Part shown: positions 1 to 8,806 of the stretch, piece after piece
Position numbering within the stretch: position 1 is the first letter of the stretch
How the letters are laid out: each line of letters starts with the position of its first letter
Source of the DNA: Chlorobiota bacterium
GTDB taxonomy: Bacteria > Bacteroidota > Ignavibacteria > OLB7
Reading direction: 5' to 3'
Length of the DNA stretch: 64,000 bases
Assembly: GCA_016710285.1 (NCBI GenBank)
Contig: JADJXR010000001.1
Location: 2,792,501-2,856,500 of the forward strand
Program-made: the position numbers and the translations under genes
Notes under the pieces: generated by a model
Databases searched by the model: none
What the model was told of the DNA's origin: nothing
The model's input: only the letters and a program-made list of their open reading frames with translations

Positions 1-386
1 TCCGCTACCGCGATACCGATCAAATGGGGGTGGTGTATCATGGGGTCTATCTGGAATTTTTCGAGACGGGAAGGACCGAACTGCTGCGAAACTGCGGCAT
101 GGCCTACTCCAACATCGAGCGTGGCGGGCTGCTGCTGCCGGTGCTGGAAGCAAGCCTGCAAATCCACCGCCCTGCCCGCTACGACGAACTTATCACGGTC
201 ACTGCCGCGATGAAGGAGCCGGTTGGAGTTCGCTTGCTGATTGAGTACCAGATCCACCGCGAGGACCTGCTGCTGGTGGCCGGCACAACCACCCACGTCT
301 TCACCACCGCCGACGGCATGAAGCCAGTCCGCCCGCCGGCGGGGTTTTTGGAGGTGCTGCGCCAAGCCGATGGCGTTTCTTCGTGA
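1..386 (+). CDS. Acyl-CoA thioesterase, 4HBT (YbgC/FadM-like), 5' partial
   Basis: The gene enters from the left edge; its start codon lies outside the window and the frame is already open at base 3. The visible part begins with RYRDTDQMGVVYHG, the hot-dog-fold 4-hydroxybenzoyl-CoA thioesterase signature, where the second Asp is the usual catalytic residue. It is followed by the family-typical YLEFFETGRTELLR helix. Such enzymes hydrolyse short or aromatic acyl-CoA thioesters in the cytoplasm. About 128 residues are visible against a usual 130-150, so only a few N-terminal residues are missing. The stop lies 20 bases before the next gene, so the two may be co-transcribed. The substrate cannot be told from sequence. 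Confidence 0.88.
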   Translation, partial: RYRDTDQMGVVYHGVYLEFFETGRTELLRNCGMAYSNIERGGLLLPVLEASLQIHRPARYDELITVTAAMKEPVGVRLLIEYQIHREDLLLVAGTTTHVFTTADGMKPVRPPAGFLEVLRQADGVSS

Positions 387-406
387 TCCCTTATTAACGA
401 TTTCCC

Positions 407-1282
407 ATGGATCATCCATCCCCCTTCCTCACCCTTCTTGGCGTTGCTCAAGATGGTGGCGTTCCGCAGGCGGGGGCGCATTGGCATCCGGCTTGGGGGG
501 ACCGCCAGCTACGCCGCCACGCCGCTTGCCTGGGAATTACTGACCCCGCCACCAATCAGCGGTGGATGATTGAGTGCACCCCCGATTTCCGCGAACAACT
601 CCATCACCTTTGCACGCTTTCCCCGCCCGATTCTTCGCCGCTACTTTCCGGTATCGCCATTTCCCACGCACACGTTGGCCATTACGCAGGGCTGATTCAC
701 TTGGGCCGCGAGGCAATGGGCGCACGCGGGCTGCCGCTGATGGTGATGCCACGAATGGCGGAATTTCTGGAACAAAATGCCCCGTGGGAGATGCTCATTC
801 GGGAGGGAAGCGTGAGGATTGTGATGATGGAGCCAAACCGCGCAACGCCGTTGGGCCAGCGGGTACGCATCACCCCGATCTTGGTCCCGCATCGGGATGA
901 GTATTCGGAGACGGTTGGGTTTGTGGTGGCTGGTCCCGAGCGGAGCGTGCTTTTCTTGCCAGACATTGACCGGTGGGAACTGCTGGACCGCTGGGGAACC
1001 ACGATTGAAGAGATCATCGCCGCGGTGGATGTGGCATTCCTTGATGCCACCTTCTTTGACCGAGCCGAGCTTCCGGGCCGCGACATGACGTTGATCCCAC
1101 ACCCGACCATCGCCGAAAGTATGGAGCGTTTTGCGGGATTGCCAGCAACCGAGCGGAGAAAAATCCGGTTCATCCATCTGAACCACACGAACCCCGCGCT
1201 GGACCCCAACAGCGCGGCGCGCCGAAGAATTGAAGAAGCAGGGTTCGGCGTTGCGGAAGAAGGGGAGAGGGTGAGTATCTAA
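407..1282 (+). CDS. PqqB-like metallo-beta-lactamase-fold hydrolase
   Basis: A 291-residue cytoplasmic protein without a signal peptide. It opens with LTLLGVAQDGGVPQAG, the first strand and glycine-rich loop of the PqqB branch of the MBL fold. The metal motif reads HAHVGHYAGL at about residues 88-97, so the Asp of the canonical HxHxDH is Gly; I believe this HAHxGHYxGL form is typical of the subfamily. A second region (FLPDIDRW) and a late FIHLNHTNP complete the metal-site pattern. The role is unknown: PqqB acts in pyrroloquinoline quinone synthesis, but no other pqq gene is visible here, so a general MBL hydrolase is the safer name. It lies 20 bases after the thioesterase gene and converges on the SUF operon. 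Confidence 0.85.
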   Translation: MDHPSPFLTLLGVAQDGGVPQAGAHWHPAWGDRQLRRHAACLGITDPATNQRWMIECTPDFREQLHHLCTLSPPDSSPLLSGIAISHAHVGHYAGLIHLGREAMGARGLPLMVMPRMAEFLEQNAPWEMLIREGSVRIVMMEPNRATPLGQRVRITPILVPHRDEYSETVGFVVAGPERSVLFLPDIDRWELLDRWGTTIEEIIAAVDVAFLDATFFDRAELPGRDMTLIPHPTIAESMERFAGLPATERRKIRFIHLNHTNPALDPNSAARRRIEEAGFGVAEEGERVSI

Positions 1283-1334
1283 ACTTGCGTTCTTGCGGTT
1301 CGCCACGTTCGGTCCGTGCGCCCGCGGCGTGAGT

Positions 1335-1817
1335 TTATGCTTTGGAGATGGTGGGAAGTTCCGGCAGGAACGAGCTTCGGTGCGGCTGCAGGTCCTCTGG
1401 GGTGCGTGGGATCATGTCACCCAGAGTGACGTTCTCCAGTGCCTGGTTCACAGCGCGTTGGATGGTTTCCCACAAGGAAAAGATGGTGCAATCAATGGCG
1501 TGCACGCACAGCTTGCCGCTGCCGCCGCTGTATGCTTCGCAGAAATCATCCTCCACCAGCTTCCCGCCAAGAACGTGCAGCACTTCCGAGATTGGAATCG
1601 CTTCCGGTTGGCGTGCCAGCGAATATCCCCCCACGCGCCCGCGGGTGGCTTCCACAAATCCCCCCAGCCGCAAAATTCGCAACAGCTTTGCCACGTTCGC
1701 ATCCGACAATCCCTCGGCTTGGCTGATTTCAGGAATGGTCAGGCTGGCTCCATCCCCCGCGCGGGCGATTCGGAGCAAGCAGCGTATGCCATATTCTTCC
1801 TGAGTGCTGAATTTCAT
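1335..1817 (-). CDS. Rrf2-family Fe-S-responsive regulator (IscR/SufR-like)
   Basis: A 160-residue winged-helix repressor. The N-terminus MKFSTQEEYGIRCLLRIA and the wing RGRVGGYSLAR are classic Rrf2. Three cysteines at residues 93, 104 and 110, with His106 between, sit where IscR and its relatives hold an Fe-S cluster; the first spacing (Cys-x10-Cys) is longer than the Cys-x5-Cys of E. coli IscR. It is the last gene of the suf cluster, 51 bases after sufT. That suggests it senses Fe-S supply and autoregulates the operon, although such regulators usually come first. The DNA target cannot be proved here; a dyad upstream of sufB (7882-7910) is a candidate. Confidence 0.9.
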   Translation of the reverse strand: MKFSTQEEYGIRCLLRIARAGDGASLTIPEISQAEGLSDANVAKLLRILRLGGFVEATRGRVGGYSLARQPEAIPISEVLHVLGGKLVEDDFCEAYSGGSGKLCVHAIDCTIFSLWETIQRAVNQALENVTLGDMIPRTPEDLQPHRSSFLPELPTISKA

Positions 1818-1868
1818 GTTGGTTATCAGGTTCCGGTTAGCGGAGGCTGCGGTCTGTTCGGCAAAGTT

Positions 1869-2264
1869 CTACCACAACCCTAACGTCAGTTTTGCTTCTT
1901 CCGACATCAGGTGGCGGTCCCACGCTGGTTCCCACGTTAGCTCCACCGTGGCGTTGGTGATGCCGGGCGTCTGCATCAGCTTTTCCTCCACTTCTCCGGG
2001 GAGGCTTCCGGCAACGGGGCAGGCGGGCGCGGTCAGGGTCATCAGCACGTGGACGTTCCCGGGCGGCTCCACGCTGATGTCGTAAATCAGCCCAAGCTCG
2101 TAGATGTCAACGGGGATTTCTGGGTCATAGACCGTCCGCAGCACATCAATCACAAGCTGCTTAATCTGCTCGGGATCGAACGTCAGATTCAGCGTTGCGG
2201 GTATCGCTGCCGGTGCCGGCGGGGCCGGTTGCTCTGGCAAAGTTGATAAATCGGTATCGGCCAT
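1869..2264 (-). CDS. sufT: SufT-like MIP18/DUF59 Fe-S assembly factor
   Basis: A 131-residue protein with a proline/alanine-rich N-terminal tail of about 22 residues and then a DUF59 domain. The hallmark DPEIPVDIYELGLIYDI lies at about residues 47-63, and a conserved Cys follows in LTAPACPVAG. The family (SufT, MIP18/CIA2) helps mature Fe-S proteins, probably as an auxiliary carrier or targeting factor. It lies 60 bases downstream of sufU on the same strand, a common arrangement in SUF operons, and this context is the main reason to prefer SufT over the related PaaD. Confidence 0.9.
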   Translation of the reverse strand: MADTDLSTLPEQPAPPAPAAIPATLNLTFDPEQIKQLVIDVLRTVYDPEIPVDIYELGLIYDISVEPPGNVHVLMTLTAPACPVAGSLPGEVEEKLMQTPGITNATVELTWEPAWDRHLMSEEAKLTLGLW

Positions 2265-2324
2265 TGGAAGTCGGGAATCGGTTGACTGGTTCGTTGCTGC
2301 TGGGGGATTGCTACGCGGGCGTTA

Positions 2325-2780
2325 CTACTCGGTGGTTGCTGCTTCGTGCTTTCCTTCCAATCCGTTGTGCATGGTGTGCCAGGCAAGGGTGGCGCATTTT
2401 ACCCGCATCGGGAACTCGCGCACGCCGGCAAATGCCCCCAGCTTCCCAAGCGACTCCAGCTCTTCCTCGCCAACGGCATCCGCCCCGGTGGCCACATGGT
2501 GGAATTGCTGGAACAATGCTTCGGCTTCGGCGCGTGTTTTCCCTTTCAGAAGCGAGGTCATCACCGAGGCCGATGCCTTGCTAATGGCGCAGCCGGCTCC
2601 GGTGAAACTGATGTCCTTCACAACGTCGCCATCCAGCAGCAGATAAACGGTGTACCGGTCGCCGCACAGTGGGTTGTGCCCCTCAAGGGTCAGGGTCGCG
2701 CCTTCGATTGCCCTGAAGTTGCGCGGGTTCCGGTTGTGGTCCAAGATGATCTCTTGGTATAAATCACGCAGGTCGTTCAT
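2325..2780 (-). CDS. sufU: SufU Fe-S assembly scaffold / zinc-dependent sulfurtransferase
   Basis: A 151-residue IscU-fold protein. The zinc or cluster ligands are visible: Cys39 and Asp41 in LCGDRY, Cys64 in GAGCAISKAS and Cys129 in KCATLAW. An insert of about 20 residues before the third Cys marks it as SufU rather than IscU. In studied systems SufU takes persulfide sulfur from SufS and passes it to SufBCD. Its ATG follows the sufS stop codon without a single spacer base, so translation is almost surely coupled, fitting two partners made in equal amounts. Confidence 0.95.
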   Translation of the reverse strand: MNDLRDLYQEIILDHNRNPRNFRAIEGATLTLEGHNPLCGDRYTVYLLLDGDVVKDISFTGAGCAISKASASVMTSLLKGKTRAEAEALFQQFHHVATGADAVGEEELESLGKLGAFAGVREFPMRVKCATLAWHTMHNGLEGKHEAATTE

Positions 2781-4019
2781 TTAGGAGAAAAGCCGGTTGA
2801 CGTTATGGATTGCACGCGCAAGCGCGCGAAGCTCTTCGCGGGTGTTGTAGAATGCCACCGAGGCCCGCGCCGTTGCCGGAACGCCAAACCGGTGCATCAC
2901 CGGCTCGGCACAGTGGTGTCCGGTGCGGATTGCAACGCCATCGTTATCAATGATGGTGCCGATGTCGTGCGGGTGCGCGCTTTCCAGCACGAACGATAGG
3001 ACGCTTGATTTCTGCCGCGCCGTTCCGATAATCCGCAGCCCAGGGATTTCCTGAAGCAGGCTTGTTCCGTACTCCAACAGCTCATGCTCCCAAGCCGCAA
3101 TCCGCTGCAGCCCGATTTCCTGTACGTACTCCAACGCTGCGGCAAGGCCGATTGCCCCTGCGATGTGGGGCGTTCCGGCCTCGAACTTGTAGGGGATGTC
3201 GTTGTAGATCGTTCGCTGGAAACTGACGGACCGGATCATATCGCCGCCACCTTGATACGGGGGCATGGACTCTAACAGCGCGGCTTTCCCGTACAGAACT
3301 CCAATCCCCGTTGGTCCAAAAATTTTATGGCCGCTGAATGCATAGAAATCGGCATCCAACGCGCGGACATCAACCGGCAAATGGCTAACGGCTTGCGCCC
3401 CGTCCAGCAGTGCGTACGCGCCAACGGAATGGGCAAGCTCCACAATCTCCCGTGCCGGATTGATGGTTCCCAACGCGTTCGACAAATGGACGGCGGCCAC
3501 CAGCTTCGTCTTTGGGCTTAGCATCTGGCGGAACTGGTCCATCATCAGCTCGCCGTCGTCGTTGATTGGCACAACGCGAAGGGTTGCGCCGGATAGCTCG
3601 CAAGCAATCTGCCACGGGACGATGTTGGAGTGATGCTCCATCTCTGTCAGAAGAACCTCATCCCCCTCGCGCAAAAATTTCCGCCCGAACGATGCCGCAA
3701 CAAGGTTGATCGCCTCGGTTGTTCCGCGTGTGAAAATGATCTCGCGCTCGCTTTCGGCATTCAAGAATTGGGCGACCTTCCGCCGCGCGCCTTCGTAGTG
3801 AAGCGTCGCCTGCTCGCTAAGGTAATGGACCCCGCGGTGGACGTTGGAGTTGGTTTCGGCGTAGTAACGGCCGATAGCCTCAATCACCTGCTGCGGCTTC
3901 TGGGTGGTTGCAGCGTTGTCCAGATAGACCAGCTGTTTGCCACGCACAACGCGTTGCAGGATCGGGAAATCCTGGCGCAGGGCTGCAACATCAAGCGGGG
4001 CAAGGTCGGTGGCAATCAT
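2781..4019 (-). CDS. sufS: Cysteine desulfurase SufS
   Basis: A 412-residue PLP enzyme of the group II desulfurases, which convert cysteine to alanine and a protein-bound persulfide. The Schiff-base lysine is Lys232 in FSGHKIFGPTG. The catalytic cysteine is Cys370 in RTGHHCAEPVM, the short-loop arrangement typical of SufS. VYLDNAATTQKP near the N-terminus and HHSNIVPWQ at about 129-137 are further family signatures. It is the fourth gene of the operon, 42 bases after sufD and directly abutting sufU, its sulfur acceptor. Confidence 0.97.
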   Translation of the reverse strand: MIATDLAPLDVAALRQDFPILQRVVRGKQLVYLDNAATTQKPQQVIEAIGRYYAETNSNVHRGVHYLSEQATLHYEGARRKVAQFLNAESEREIIFTRGTTEAINLVAASFGRKFLREGDEVLLTEMEHHSNIVPWQIACELSGATLRVVPINDDGELMMDQFRQMLSPKTKLVAAVHLSNALGTINPAREIVELAHSVGAYALLDGAQAVSHLPVDVRALDADFYAFSGHKIFGPTGIGVLYGKAALLESMPPYQGGGDMIRSVSFQRTIYNDIPYKFEAGTPHIAGAIGLAAALEYVQEIGLQRIAAWEHELLEYGTSLLQEIPGLRIIGTARQKSSVLSFVLESAHPHDIGTIIDNDGVAIRTGHHCAEPVMHRFGVPATARASVAFYNTREELRALARAIHNVNRLFS

Positions 4020-4061
4020 CGGTTTCGGGTTGGTTGATTGTGGTTCGTGGTCTCCCTTTTC

Positions 4062-5378
4062 TCAGTGCTCCAACCGTGTGTTCAGCAGGGTTTCCAGATA
4101 ATCGCGAAGCTCGGGAATGGCGATATGCTCCACCACTTCCTCGGCAAAGGCGTAGGTCAGGATTGCCCTGGCTTCGGCAAGGCCAATGCCGCGTGCGCGC
4201 AGGTAGAACAGGGAGTCGTCCGACAACTGGCCGATGGTTGCGCCGTGGGTGCATTTCACGTCGTCGGCAAAAATTTCCAGCTGCGGCTTGCTGTCAATCA
4301 CGGCGGTGTCGGAAAGGAGAAGGTTCCGGTTCGATTGCTTCGAGTCGGTTTTCTGCGCATCCTGGCGGACGATAATTCGCCCGCTAAACACGCCCCGCCC
4401 GCGGTCGTTCAGCACCCCTTTGTACAGTTCGTGGCTGGTGCAGTTGGGGGCGGCGTGGTCCAGCGTTGTGTGGTTGTCAACCAGCTGCGTGCCGTTGGCA
4501 AGGTAGATTCCATCCATCGTGCAATGCGCCCCTGTCCCCGCAAGCAGGGCACTGGTGTTGTTTCGGACGATCGCGCTCCCCAGCGTGAAGGTGATGGAGT
4601 TCACGGTGCTGCTCTGGGCAAGCTCGGCATGGAGCGTCCCAACATGGAACCCCGATTCCTGCTCGTGTTGGATGCGGTAGTGGTTGACGATGGCGTTCTG
4701 GCCGGCCACAATCTGCGTCACCGGGTTGGTGAACGTGGGGTGGCCGCTGCCAATGCTGGCGTACTCCTCGATAATCGTGGCCTGGGCGTTTTCGCCAACG
4801 GCGATAAGATTGCGCAGGTGCGAAACCGTTGCCTCCGCCGGGGCGATTCCGATAAACAGCAGGTGGATCGGTTGCTCGATAATCGCGCCGTTGGGGACCC
4901 GAATAAACGCCCCGTCGCGAAGGAACGCCGTGTTCAACGCCGCGAACGGATCGGGCTTGGCCACCGGAAGCGATTCGATCAACAGCTCAATCTCCTGCGG
5001 GGCAGTTTTGACCGCGGCGGCAAGGTTGCGCACCGCCACGCCCTTCCCAACTTCCCCAAGCTGGCTTAGTTCCGGCGCAAAATGCCCGTTGATAAACACC
5101 AAACGGTGCGCGGCTTCGCCGGCGTATCCCGCCGTTGCAACGTCGCTTGCGGCAATGCCGTGCGGCTCCGGCATCAGCACGGGGCGGAAGTGGGTGGATG
5201 TCAGCGGGGTGATGTTTGTGAACCGCCAATCTTCATCGCGTGTGGTGGGGAATCCAAGCGCGGTGAAGCGTTCCAACGAACGCCGCCGAACCAGGTGCAG
5301 CGGAAGTTCCGACTCACCATTCAAGCTCTGCTCAAGCAGCGCAAAATTTTTGAGAAAAGATTCTGTTGTTGAAGTCAT
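4062..5378 (-). CDS. sufD: SufD, Fe-S scaffold complex subunit
   Basis: A 438-residue protein of the SufB/SufD beta-helix family. Recognisable stretches are FPTTRDEDWRFTNITPL near residues 40-55, LDHAAPNCTSHELYKGVLN around 310 and GATIGQLSDDSLFYLRARGI near 385, where the family keeps a conserved His-Gly-Ala-Thr-x-Gly. SufD joins SufB and the SufC ATPase to build new clusters. It lacks the cysteine-rich character of SufB. It follows sufC by 83 bases and precedes sufS by 42, in the usual B-C-D-S order. Confidence 0.95.
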   Translation of the reverse strand: MTSTTESFLKNFALLEQSLNGESELPLHLVRRRSLERFTALGFPTTRDEDWRFTNITPLTSTHFRPVLMPEPHGIAASDVATAGYAGEAAHRLVFINGHFAPELSQLGEVGKGVAVRNLAAAVKTAPQEIELLIESLPVAKPDPFAALNTAFLRDGAFIRVPNGAIIEQPIHLLFIGIAPAEATVSHLRNLIAVGENAQATIIEEYASIGSGHPTFTNPVTQIVAGQNAIVNHYRIQHEQESGFHVGTLHAELAQSSTVNSITFTLGSAIVRNNTSALLAGTGAHCTMDGIYLANGTQLVDNHTTLDHAAPNCTSHELYKGVLNDRGRGVFSGRIIVRQDAQKTDSKQSNRNLLLSDTAVIDSKPQLEIFADDVKCTHGATIGQLSDDSLFYLRARGIGLAEARAILTYAFAEEVVEHIAIPELRDYLETLLNTRLEH

Positions 5379-5461
5379 GGTATCGCAGGGAACGGTTGTC
5401 GGAAATCGGCCAATGGGAAACGATGGATGCTTGCGATCTTGCGTCGGCGTTGATGCGGCCT

Positions 5462-6235
5462 TTACGCTGTTTCGGCGGCGTGTTCTTTCACCCAGTCGTA
5501 GCCATGTTCTTCTAGCTCCAACGCCAGCTCCTTCCCTCCAGATTTAATAATCCGCCCCTTGTACAGGACGTGGACAACATCGGGGACGATATACTCCAGA
5601 AGGCGTTGGTAGTGGGTGACAAGGACCATGGCGTTATCGCTGCTGCGCAGTTTGTTCACGCCGTCGGCAACAACGCGAAGCGCGTCAATGTCAAGGCCGG
5701 AGTCGGTTTCGTCAAGGATTGCCAGGGTTGGTTCCAGCACCGCCATTTGGAAGATTTCGTTCCGCTTTTTCTCGCCACCGCTGAAGCCTTCGTTCACCGA
5801 GCGTTTCAGCAATGCTTCGCCAACGTCCAGCACCTTCATTTTTTTGCGAACCAGCGCAAGGAAATCGGCAGCGTCCAGCTCCTCTTCGCCCCGGTGTTTG
5901 CGGACTGCGTTCACGGCGGCTTTCAGGAAGTAGGTGCTGTTCACGCCGGGGAGTTCCACGGGGTATTGGAATGCAAGAAACACCCCTTCGCGTGCGCGTT
6001 CTTCGGGGTCCAACTCCAGAAGGTCTTCCCCGCGAAGCAGTGCCTGGCCGCCGGTGACTTCGTAGGCTTTATGCCCGGCAAGGACCTGTGCAAGGGTGCT
6101 TTTGCCCGAGCCGTTCGGCCCCATGATGGCGTGAACTTCGCCAGGGTTCACCGTCAGGTTGATCCCCTTCAAAATCTCTTTCCCTTCCACACTTGCGCGA
6201 AGGTCGCGAATCTCAAGAATCGGTTGTTGTGACAT
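5462..6235 (-). CDS. sufC: SufC, ABC-type ATPase of the SufBCD complex
   Basis: A 257-residue soluble ABC ATPase. Walker A is GPNGSGKST at residues 39-47, the signature is FSGGEKKRNE and Walker B is LAILDETDSGLD; the last is specific for SufC because Asp-Ser-Gly-Leu-Asp replaces the usual P-[ST]-x-x-L-D. It drives the conformational change of SufB and SufD during cluster assembly. It sits between sufB (88 bases upstream) and sufD. No transmembrane partner lies nearby, which rules out a transporter. Confidence 0.97.
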   Translation of the reverse strand: MSQQPILEIRDLRASVEGKEILKGINLTVNPGEVHAIMGPNGSGKSTLAQVLAGHKAYEVTGGQALLRGEDLLELDPEERAREGVFLAFQYPVELPGVNSTYFLKAAVNAVRKHRGEEELDAADFLALVRKKMKVLDVGEALLKRSVNEGFSGGEKKRNEIFQMAVLEPTLAILDETDSGLDIDALRVVADGVNKLRSSDNAMVLVTHYQRLLEYIVPDVVHVLYKGRIIKSGGKELALELEEHGYDWVKEHAAETA

Positions 6236-6323
6236 CGGTTGGTTCTATCTGCTGTTGTGAAATTTTCAGTTCTGCGCTTGCGTTCCTGGCGGTTGGATGG
6301 GGCTGGATACCGGTGCGCCCGTT

Positions 6324-7763
6324 TTACCCGACGCTTCCTTCCAAGCTCACCGCCAACAACTTCTGCGCTTCCACGGCGAACTCCATCGGAAGCTCGCGGA
6401 AGACTTCTTTGCAGAACCCGTTGACGATCATCGAGACCGCGTCCTCGGTGCTGATGCCGCGCTGGTTGCAGTAAAAGATCTGGTCCTCGCCAATCTTGGA
6501 GGTGGATGCTTCATGCTCCAGCTGTGCGGTGGGGTTGCTGACCTCAAGGTAGGGGAAGGTGTGCGCGCCGCAGCGGTCGCCAATCAGCATGGAATCACAC
6601 TGGGAATAGTTGCGGGCGTTGTCGGCACCTTTGGAGACTTTCACTTGCCCGCGGTAAGTGTTCTGGCCGAAGCCTGCGGAAATGCCTTTGCTGACGATCG
6701 TGGAGCGGGTGTTCTTCCCGATATGGATCATCTTGGTTCCGGTGTCGGCCTGCTGATAATTCTTGGTGACGGCAACCGAATAGAACTCGCCGATGGAGTC
6801 ATCCCCTTTCAGGATGCAGCTTGGGTATTTCCATGTGATTGCCGATCCGGTTTCCACCTGGGTCCAGCTGATTTTGCTGGCACGCCCGGCGCACAAGCCC
6901 CGTTTGGTGACGAAGTTGTAGATGCCGCCACGCCCTTCCTTATCGCCCGGGTACCAATTCTGGACGGTGGAGTATTTGATTTCGGCGCGTTCCATTGCCA
7001 CAAGCTCCACCACGGCGGCGTGCAATTGGTTTTCGTCGCGCATGGGGGCGGTACAGCCTTCAAGGTAGCTGACGTAGGCACCTTCCTCGGCAACGATCAG
7101 GGTCCGTTCAAACTGCCCGGTGTTCTGGGCGTTGATTCGGAAGTAGGTGGAAAGCTCCATCGGGCAGCGGACCCCTTTGGGAATGAAGACGAAGGAGCCA
7201 TCGCTGAAGACGGCGGAGTTCAGTGCGGCGAAGTAGTTGTCGGTATAAGGAACCACCGAGCCGAGGTATTGCCGCACAAGCTCAGGGTGCTCGCGGACGG
7301 CCTCGCTGAAGGAGCAGAAGATGATCCCTTTTTCGGCCAGCTTCTCCTTGTAGGTGGTGGCCACCGAGATGCTGTCAATCACGGCATCCACGGCCACGCC
7401 GGCCAGGGCCTCGCGTTCATTCAGGGGGATGCCAAGTTTTTCGTACATCTCCAACAATTCGGGGTCCACTTCATCAAGGCTTTTTGCTTTTTTCTTTGGG
7501 GCAGCAAAGTAGATAATGGCCTGGTAGTCAATCGGTGGGAACTGGACGTTCTGCCAGCCGGGGTTTTCCATCTTCTGCCAATGGCGGAAGGCTTTCAGCC
7601 GCCACTCCAGCAACCATTCTGGTTCTTCTTTTTTTGCGGAGATCAAGCGGACGATATCTTCGTTCAGCCCTGGGGGAACGACCTCGGTATCAACGTCGGT
7701 TGTGAATCCGTACTTGTACTCACTTTCGGTAACGTGCTGGATGGTTTCCAGGTCGGTGCTCAT
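6324..7763 (-). CDS. sufB: SufB, Fe-S scaffold complex subunit
   Basis: A 479-residue SufB, the normal length, and the first gene of the operon. Diagnostic stretches are FSEAVREHPELVRQYLG, GAYVSYLEGCTAPMRDEN (its Cys is the conserved cysteine of that loop), RGGIYNFVTKRGLCAG and the C-terminal QIFYCNQRGIS. SufB receives sulfur and forms the nascent cluster with SufC and SufD. The ATG at 7763 lies about 105 bases downstream of an AT-rich promoter-like segment. Confidence 0.97.
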   Translation of the reverse strand: MSTDLETIQHVTESEYKYGFTTDVDTEVVPPGLNEDIVRLISAKKEEPEWLLEWRLKAFRHWQKMENPGWQNVQFPPIDYQAIIYFAAPKKKAKSLDEVDPELLEMYEKLGIPLNEREALAGVAVDAVIDSISVATTYKEKLAEKGIIFCSFSEAVREHPELVRQYLGSVVPYTDNYFAALNSAVFSDGSFVFIPKGVRCPMELSTYFRINAQNTGQFERTLIVAEEGAYVSYLEGCTAPMRDENQLHAAVVELVAMERAEIKYSTVQNWYPGDKEGRGGIYNFVTKRGLCAGRASKISWTQVETGSAITWKYPSCILKGDDSIGEFYSVAVTKNYQQADTGTKMIHIGKNTRSTIVSKGISAGFGQNTYRGQVKVSKGADNARNYSQCDSMLIGDRCGAHTFPYLEVSNPTAQLEHEASTSKIGEDQIFYCNQRGISTEDAVSMIVNGFCKEVFRELPMEFAVEAQKLLAVSLEGSVG

Positions 7764-7867
7764 CGCGTGCTTCTATGATGGTCGTGAAGAAAATGCTGTT
7801 GCGGGCAGGCCGGCTTGATGCGGCTTGGGCTGCTTCTGCAGCGGAACGTTCTTGGAATCGGGGCGCA

Positions 7868-7910
7868 ACCTAAGCAAATCTGTACAAAAAAGTCAAGAAT
7901 AAGATTGTAC
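7868..7910 (-). promoter_or_regulatory. Candidate suf promoter and operator dyad
   Basis: The 284 bases between sufB and the divergent methyltransferase gene hold no gene. On the minus strand a TTGACT (7891-7896) is followed after 17 bases by a weak -10-like TTAGGT (7868-7873). A perfect 6-base inverted repeat, GTACAA at 7882-7887 and TTGTAC at 7905-7910, separated by 17 bases, brackets the -35 element. This is the position expected for a repressor that blocks RNA polymerase. Binding by the Rrf2 regulator at the operon's end is inference; the repeat is not the textbook IscR site. Confidence 0.42.
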
Positions 7911-8047
7911 GAAAGCCCTTCGGCAAAAACCTCTTACAGGATGGAGGGGATGGAATGGCGATTGGGCGGAGAGTGGTAGTTTCGGCCCATGCCAATACCA
8001 CTGGGGCAAAGCCTCATCTGGTTGTTACGATCACTGCAAGGTCCTGT

Positions 8048-8806
8048 ATGCCAACCCCACTCTCTAACACGCTTGCCAAACTGGTTCGTTCGCTGCATCG
8101 CCGCAAGGGGCGGCGCGAGCAAGGGGCATTCCTTGCCGAAGGGGAGCGGCTGATCCGTGAGCTGGCCCAGAATCCCACCAGTGTGGAGTTCCTGTTCGGG
8201 ATGGAGGATAGGGCGGAGTGGCTGCAAGAACAGTTCGGCACGCGCATTCCAATCCACCTTGTTGGCTGGGGGAACGATTCGCTGTTTGCTACCGAGAACG
8301 CCCAGGGCGTTGGCGCGGTTGTCAGAATCCCAGAGCCGATCCCCACGCAGCAAGCCCTCTCCGAACCGAAGCCCTGGCTCTATCTTGATGCGCTTGCCGA
8401 TCCCGGAAATGTTGGAACGATCATCCGCACCGCGGCATGGTTCGGCTGGGGAGGGGTGATGCTGGGGGAAGGCACGGCCGACCTCTACAACCCAAAAACG
8501 GTCCGCGCCACCATGGGGGCCATGTTCACCCTTCCGGTCTGTGCCGATATCCCTTTTGAAACGCTTGCCGCCGCCAATCGCCCGCTGATTGCGCTGGATG
8601 GAAATGGAGCCGAGCAGCTTGGCCAGCTCCTGCTTCCCCCCAATGGCATTTTTGTGATTGGGAACGAGGCGCACGGCATCAGCCAGCACGTGCGCCAGCA
8701 AGCCACGCTGCTGCGGATTCCCGGAGTGGGGAATGTGGAGTCGCTGAACGCTGCAATGGCAAGCTCGATTCTTTGCTACGAGCTATTCCGCCAGCAATCG
8801 GCCTGA
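8048..8806 (+). CDS. TrmH/SpoU-family RNA 2'-O-methyltransferase
   Basis: A 252-residue SPOUT methyltransferase acting on rRNA or tRNA. The N-terminal part (RRKGRREQGAFLAEGERLI) is the substrate-binding domain common to RlmB/TsnR-type enzymes. Catalytic-domain motifs are LADPGNVGTIIRTAAWFG (motif 1, with the conserved Asn and Arg), FVIGNEAHGIS (motif 2) and IPGVGNVESLNAAMASSI (motif 3, knot and SAM binding). I start at 8048, where AAGG precedes the ATG, rather than at 7955, because the extra 31 residues look non-coding. The 3' end overlaps the convergent phosphatase by 24 bases. The exact target nucleotide is unknown. Confidence 0.9.
   Translation: MPTPLSNTLAKLVRSLHRRKGRREQGAFLAEGERLIRELAQNPTSVEFLFGMEDRAEWLQEQFGTRIPIHLVGWGNDSLFATENAQGVGAVVRIPEPIPTQQALSEPKPWLYLDALADPGNVGTIIRTAAWFGWGGVMLGEGTADLYNPKTVRATMGAMFTLPVCADIPFETLAAANRPLIALDGNGAEQLGQLLLPPNGIFVIGNEAHGISQHVRQQATLLRIPGVGNVESLNAAMASSILCYELFRQQSA

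Noticed and set aside
407..1282. A PQQ biosynthesis locus
   Set aside because: Only a PqqB-like hydrolase is found; pqqA, C, D and E are absent.
6297..7778. A 493-codon plus-strand frame opposite sufB
   Set aside because: Mirror of the sufB codons; sufB is unmistakable.
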